DNA of 63,865 bases from Acidobacteriota bacterium (lineage in GTDB: Bacteria; Acidobacteriota; Terriglobia; Acidiferrales; UBA7541). Positions 61,942 through 63,865 of this stretch are shown here, piece after piece. Every line of letters begins with the position of its first letter. Position 1 is the first letter of the stretch. The notes under the pieces were generated by a model, which saw nothing but the letters and a program-made list of their open reading frames with translations, was not told where the DNA came from and made no database searches. The position numbers were made by a program, and so were the translations under genes. The DNA lies in assembly GCA_003223295.1 (NCBI GenBank), contig QHYM01000106.1, forward strand, positions 1 through 63,865, written 5' to 3'.

Positions 61942-63309
61942 TCAGCCGGTGGCCTCTCTCGAACCATGAGGGGACGCAGGCAATTCGCCTTCCCAGCGCG
62001 CGATCACCACGCACGCAACGCAGTTCCCCAGTACCGTGACGGCGGTGCGCCCCATATCCATCAATTGATCGATGGCGAAGAGCAGGAAGAGCGGCTCCAT
62101 CGGCAGGTGGAAGGAAGTGGCGGCGGCAAAGACGATCAAGAAAGAAGCGCGCGCTACCCCGGCGGTTCCTTTGCTGCTGAGCAGAAGCGTCAAAATCATC
62201 ACCGTCTGCTGCCCGAACGTGAGATGCATGCCGGCGGCCTGCGCCACAAAAATGAGCGCCAGCGATTGATACAGACTGGCGCCGTCCATGTTGAAGCTGT
62301 AGCCGGTGGGGAGAACGAAAGCGACAATCTGCCGCGGCACGCCGAAGCCCTCCAGCTTTTCCATGGCGATGGGCAAAGTTGCTTCCGAGCTGGCCGTCGC
62401 AAAGCCGAGTGTGACCGGCTCGGCGGCCGCGCGAACAAACGGCTTCAGTGGAATCCCCGCCAGGAGCAGGATCGGCACCAGCACGAAAACGATGAAGAAC
62501 ACGAGCGCGATATACATCGTGGCGAGCAACTTCAGCAGAGGAAGAAGGACGGTTAGGCCCATTTGTCCGACCGTGTAAGCCACCGCGCCAAAGACGCCGA
62601 TGGGCGCCACGTACATGACAATGTTGGTGAACTTGAACATGGTTTCCGAGAGGCTTTCGGCGAAAGCCAGCACGGGACGGCGCTTGGGCTCGGGAACGAG
62701 CGCGAGAGCCATGGCAAACAGGATGCTGAAGACTACGATCTGCAGGACTTGGCCTTCGGCAACGGATTTGGCGATGTTCTCGGGAAAAATATCAGTGATG
62801 AGCTGCGACGCGGTATGCGGCGAAAGATTCAGCGGCTGGCTGGCGGCCGCCGCTGGCAGGCGGACGCCTTCGCCCGCGCGACTGAGGTTGATGGCCGCCA
62901 AGCCAATGAGCATAGCGATGGTGGAGACGACTTCGAAGTAGATGAGCGACTTGATGCCCAGGCGGCCGACTTTCTTCAGGTCGGCGTGGCCAGCGATGCC
63001 CACCACCAGAACGGCGAAAAGCAACGGAGCGATGATGACGCGAATCAAGCGCAGGAAGATGGTGCCGAGTAGCTGGAGCTTGACGGCAACAGAGGGCGCG
63101 TCGTGGCCCAGTTCCGCGCCCGCCAGCAAGCCGACAAGGATCCATCCCGTCAGCGAGCGCCGCGAAGTGGCATACGCCGCGATAAGCGCGATTGCCAGCC
63201 AGCGCAGAAGAGTTGGCAAAAGGGATGAAACGTGACCGCCGGCGAGAAGCGACGCGGCAATGGCAATCGTCGCGGCGGCGACGGCCGCCAGCAGAAGCCG
63301 GTTTTTCAT
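61942..63309 (-). CDS. Dicarboxylate/amino acid:cation symporter
   Basis: 455 residues, DAACS (GltP/DctA-like) transporter. Eight or so hydrophobic helices are visible; the family hallmark SSEATLPIAMEKLEGFGVPRQ (re-entrant loop HP1), GYSFNMDGASLYQSLALIFVAQ, and LLSSKGTAGV with a following DRTAV-like GRTAVTVLGN are intact. It takes up glutamate/aspartate or C4-dicarboxylates with Na+ or H+. The first helices (1-60) show an extra N-terminal pair compared with E. coli DctA. ATG 63309 has no obvious ribosome site. Convergent with the S9 peptidase. Confidence 0.93.
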   Translation of the reverse strand: MKNRLLLAAVAAATIAIAASLLAGGHVSSLLPTLLRWLAIALIAAYATSRRSLTGWILVGLLAGAELGHDAPSVAVKLQLLGTIFLRLIRVIIAPLLFAVLVVGIAGHADLKKVGRLGIKSLIYFEVVSTIAMLIGLAAINLSRAGEGVRLPAAAASQPLNLSPHTASQLITDIFPENIAKSVAEGQVLQIVVFSILFAMALALVPEPKRRPVLAFAESLSETMFKFTNIVMYVAPIGVFGAVAYTVGQMGLTVLLPLLKLLATMYIALVFFIVFVLVPILLLAGIPLKPFVRAAAEPVTLGFATASSEATLPIAMEKLEGFGVPRQIVAFVLPTGYSFNMDGASLYQSLALIFVAQAAGMHLTFGQQTVMILTLLLSSKGTAGVARASFLIVFAAATSFHLPMEPLFLLFAIDQLMDMGRTAVTVLGNCVACVVIARWEGELPASPHGSREATG

Positions 63310-63496
63310 GAAAGCTTGGTCCGCGAGCGCATTGGTGCCGAAAGGTATGCTGCTTCGCCCAATGTGTCAATGGGAGGGCGCGATTCCCGTCGTGGCGCCG
63401 CTGTAGCCCGGAACGTGAAGCGCTGGACACGCCTGGAAAATCCGCCGGGGGATTGTTCTTCCCTGTCGTGTAAAATCATGGTCCGGGAGACGGCCC

Positions 63497-63865
63497 ATGA
63501 GGGATGAAAGCACCAAGCAAGCCGCGCAGGAATACCTGGCGACAAAGCTTACCGAAGAGCAGCAGCGCTACGAAGATGAGCAAAACCACGCAACGGCGGT
63601 CGCGCGCTCCATCGTCGTTTGGAGGCGCCTGCGGGATTCCCTTGTTGCGCAATGCAAGGAGTGGAACGCGGTTGTGGGGGAGGGGACTCTCACCTGCAAG
63701 GAAACTCCCCTCGGCGATCTGCGCGTTTGGTGCGCCGCGCTCTCCAAACAAATGACCGTGCATTTCGATTCCCGGAGGCTATTGATCACCATCAAGAACG
63801 CGGGGCGGCTCGAAAACGAGAAAGACGTCATCATGCGCATCGAAGGCTACCGCACCGGCCCTGCG
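63497..63865 (+). CDS. Hypothetical protein (cut by the window end)
   Basis: At least 123 residues, open to the window end. The N-terminus is helical and polar (STKQAAQEYLATKLTEEQQRYEDEQNHATAVARSIVVWRRLRDSLVAQCKEWNAV), followed by an Asp/Arg-rich beta stretch (DLRVWCAALSKQMTVHFDSRRLLITIKN). ATG 63497 is preceded by GGGAGA 6 nt away. No family recognised. It is divergent from the symporter. Confidence 0.65.
   Translation, partial: MRDESTKQAAQEYLATKLTEEQQRYEDEQNHATAVARSIVVWRRLRDSLVAQCKEWNAVVGEGTLTCKETPLGDLRVWCAALSKQMTVHFDSRRLLITIKNAGRLENEKDVIMRIEGYRTGPA

Noticed and set aside
1-63865. tRNA, rRNA, transposase and prophage genes
   Set aside because: I looked on both strands for tRNA arms, rRNA-like conserved stretches, and transposase or integrase proteins and saw none.

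Overview
The window looks like a chromosomal segment of an Acidobacteriota member (Terriglobia-like). This is inferred from gene content: an Oar-type TonB-dependent receptor with an N-terminal carboxypeptidase-regulatory domain, a winged-helix/TPR sensor, Ser/Thr kinases, BlaI/M56 and PadR regulators, and many secreted peptidases. High GC and the class II ribonucleotide reductase fit. LpxC shows a Gram-negative outer membrane. I found no rRNA, tRNA, CRISPR array, phage or transposase gene.

Layout. 1-2483 (minus): two tandem Ser/Thr kinases and an exported dual-specificity-type phosphatase. 2617-2886: a promoter, a structured RNA (possibly 6S) and an intrinsic terminator, followed by nrdJ. 6339-7849: a zinc-ribbon protein and an SPFH protein. 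7907-11337: paired BlaI-type operators, a BlaI repressor, an M56 (BlaR1-like) membrane protease ending in a 28-residue repeat array, and a secreted protein carrying the same repeat family. 11501-17464: small exported proteins, M48 and CPBP membrane proteases, a CGNR regulator and a DUF1223 protein. 17461-19861 (minus): an S41-type protein lacking both catalytic residues, and a divergent polysaccharide deacetylase. 20124-29210: lpxC, glmU, then purQ-purL-purF-lepB-purM. 29217-36799: small exported proteins, PadR, Cdd1-like and VOC proteins around an operator, then S10 and M28 peptidases. 37031-40283: beta-propeller, cupin and HupE/UreJ proteins. 40464-45596: a DUF3352-like/pseudopilin fusion, small proteins, purN and tyrS. 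45612-50024 (minus): an LhgO-like oxidase, an asparaginase-family hydrolase and a winged-helix/TPR protein cut short by an in-frame stop. 50226-52748: two exported proteins and a secreted TPR protein. 53552-56043: an ABC exporter whose permease is frameshifted twice. 56552-63865: a TonB receptor, an S9 peptidase, a dicarboxylate/amino-acid symporter, and a gene running off the end.

Themes. Housekeeping pathways (deoxynucleotides, purines, lipid A, UDP-GlcNAc, tyrosyl-tRNA) are interleaved with a large secreted and membrane proteolysis repertoire. The most distinctive locus is the BlaI-M56-repeat protein set, where the expected beta-lactam sensor is replaced by a repeat array that a co-transcribed exported protein shares. 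Several genes show visible damage or unusual architecture: the S41 pseudoprotease, a Trp-to-stop change in the winged-helix/TPR gene, the double frameshift in the ABC permease, and a 49-codon insertion in tyrS.
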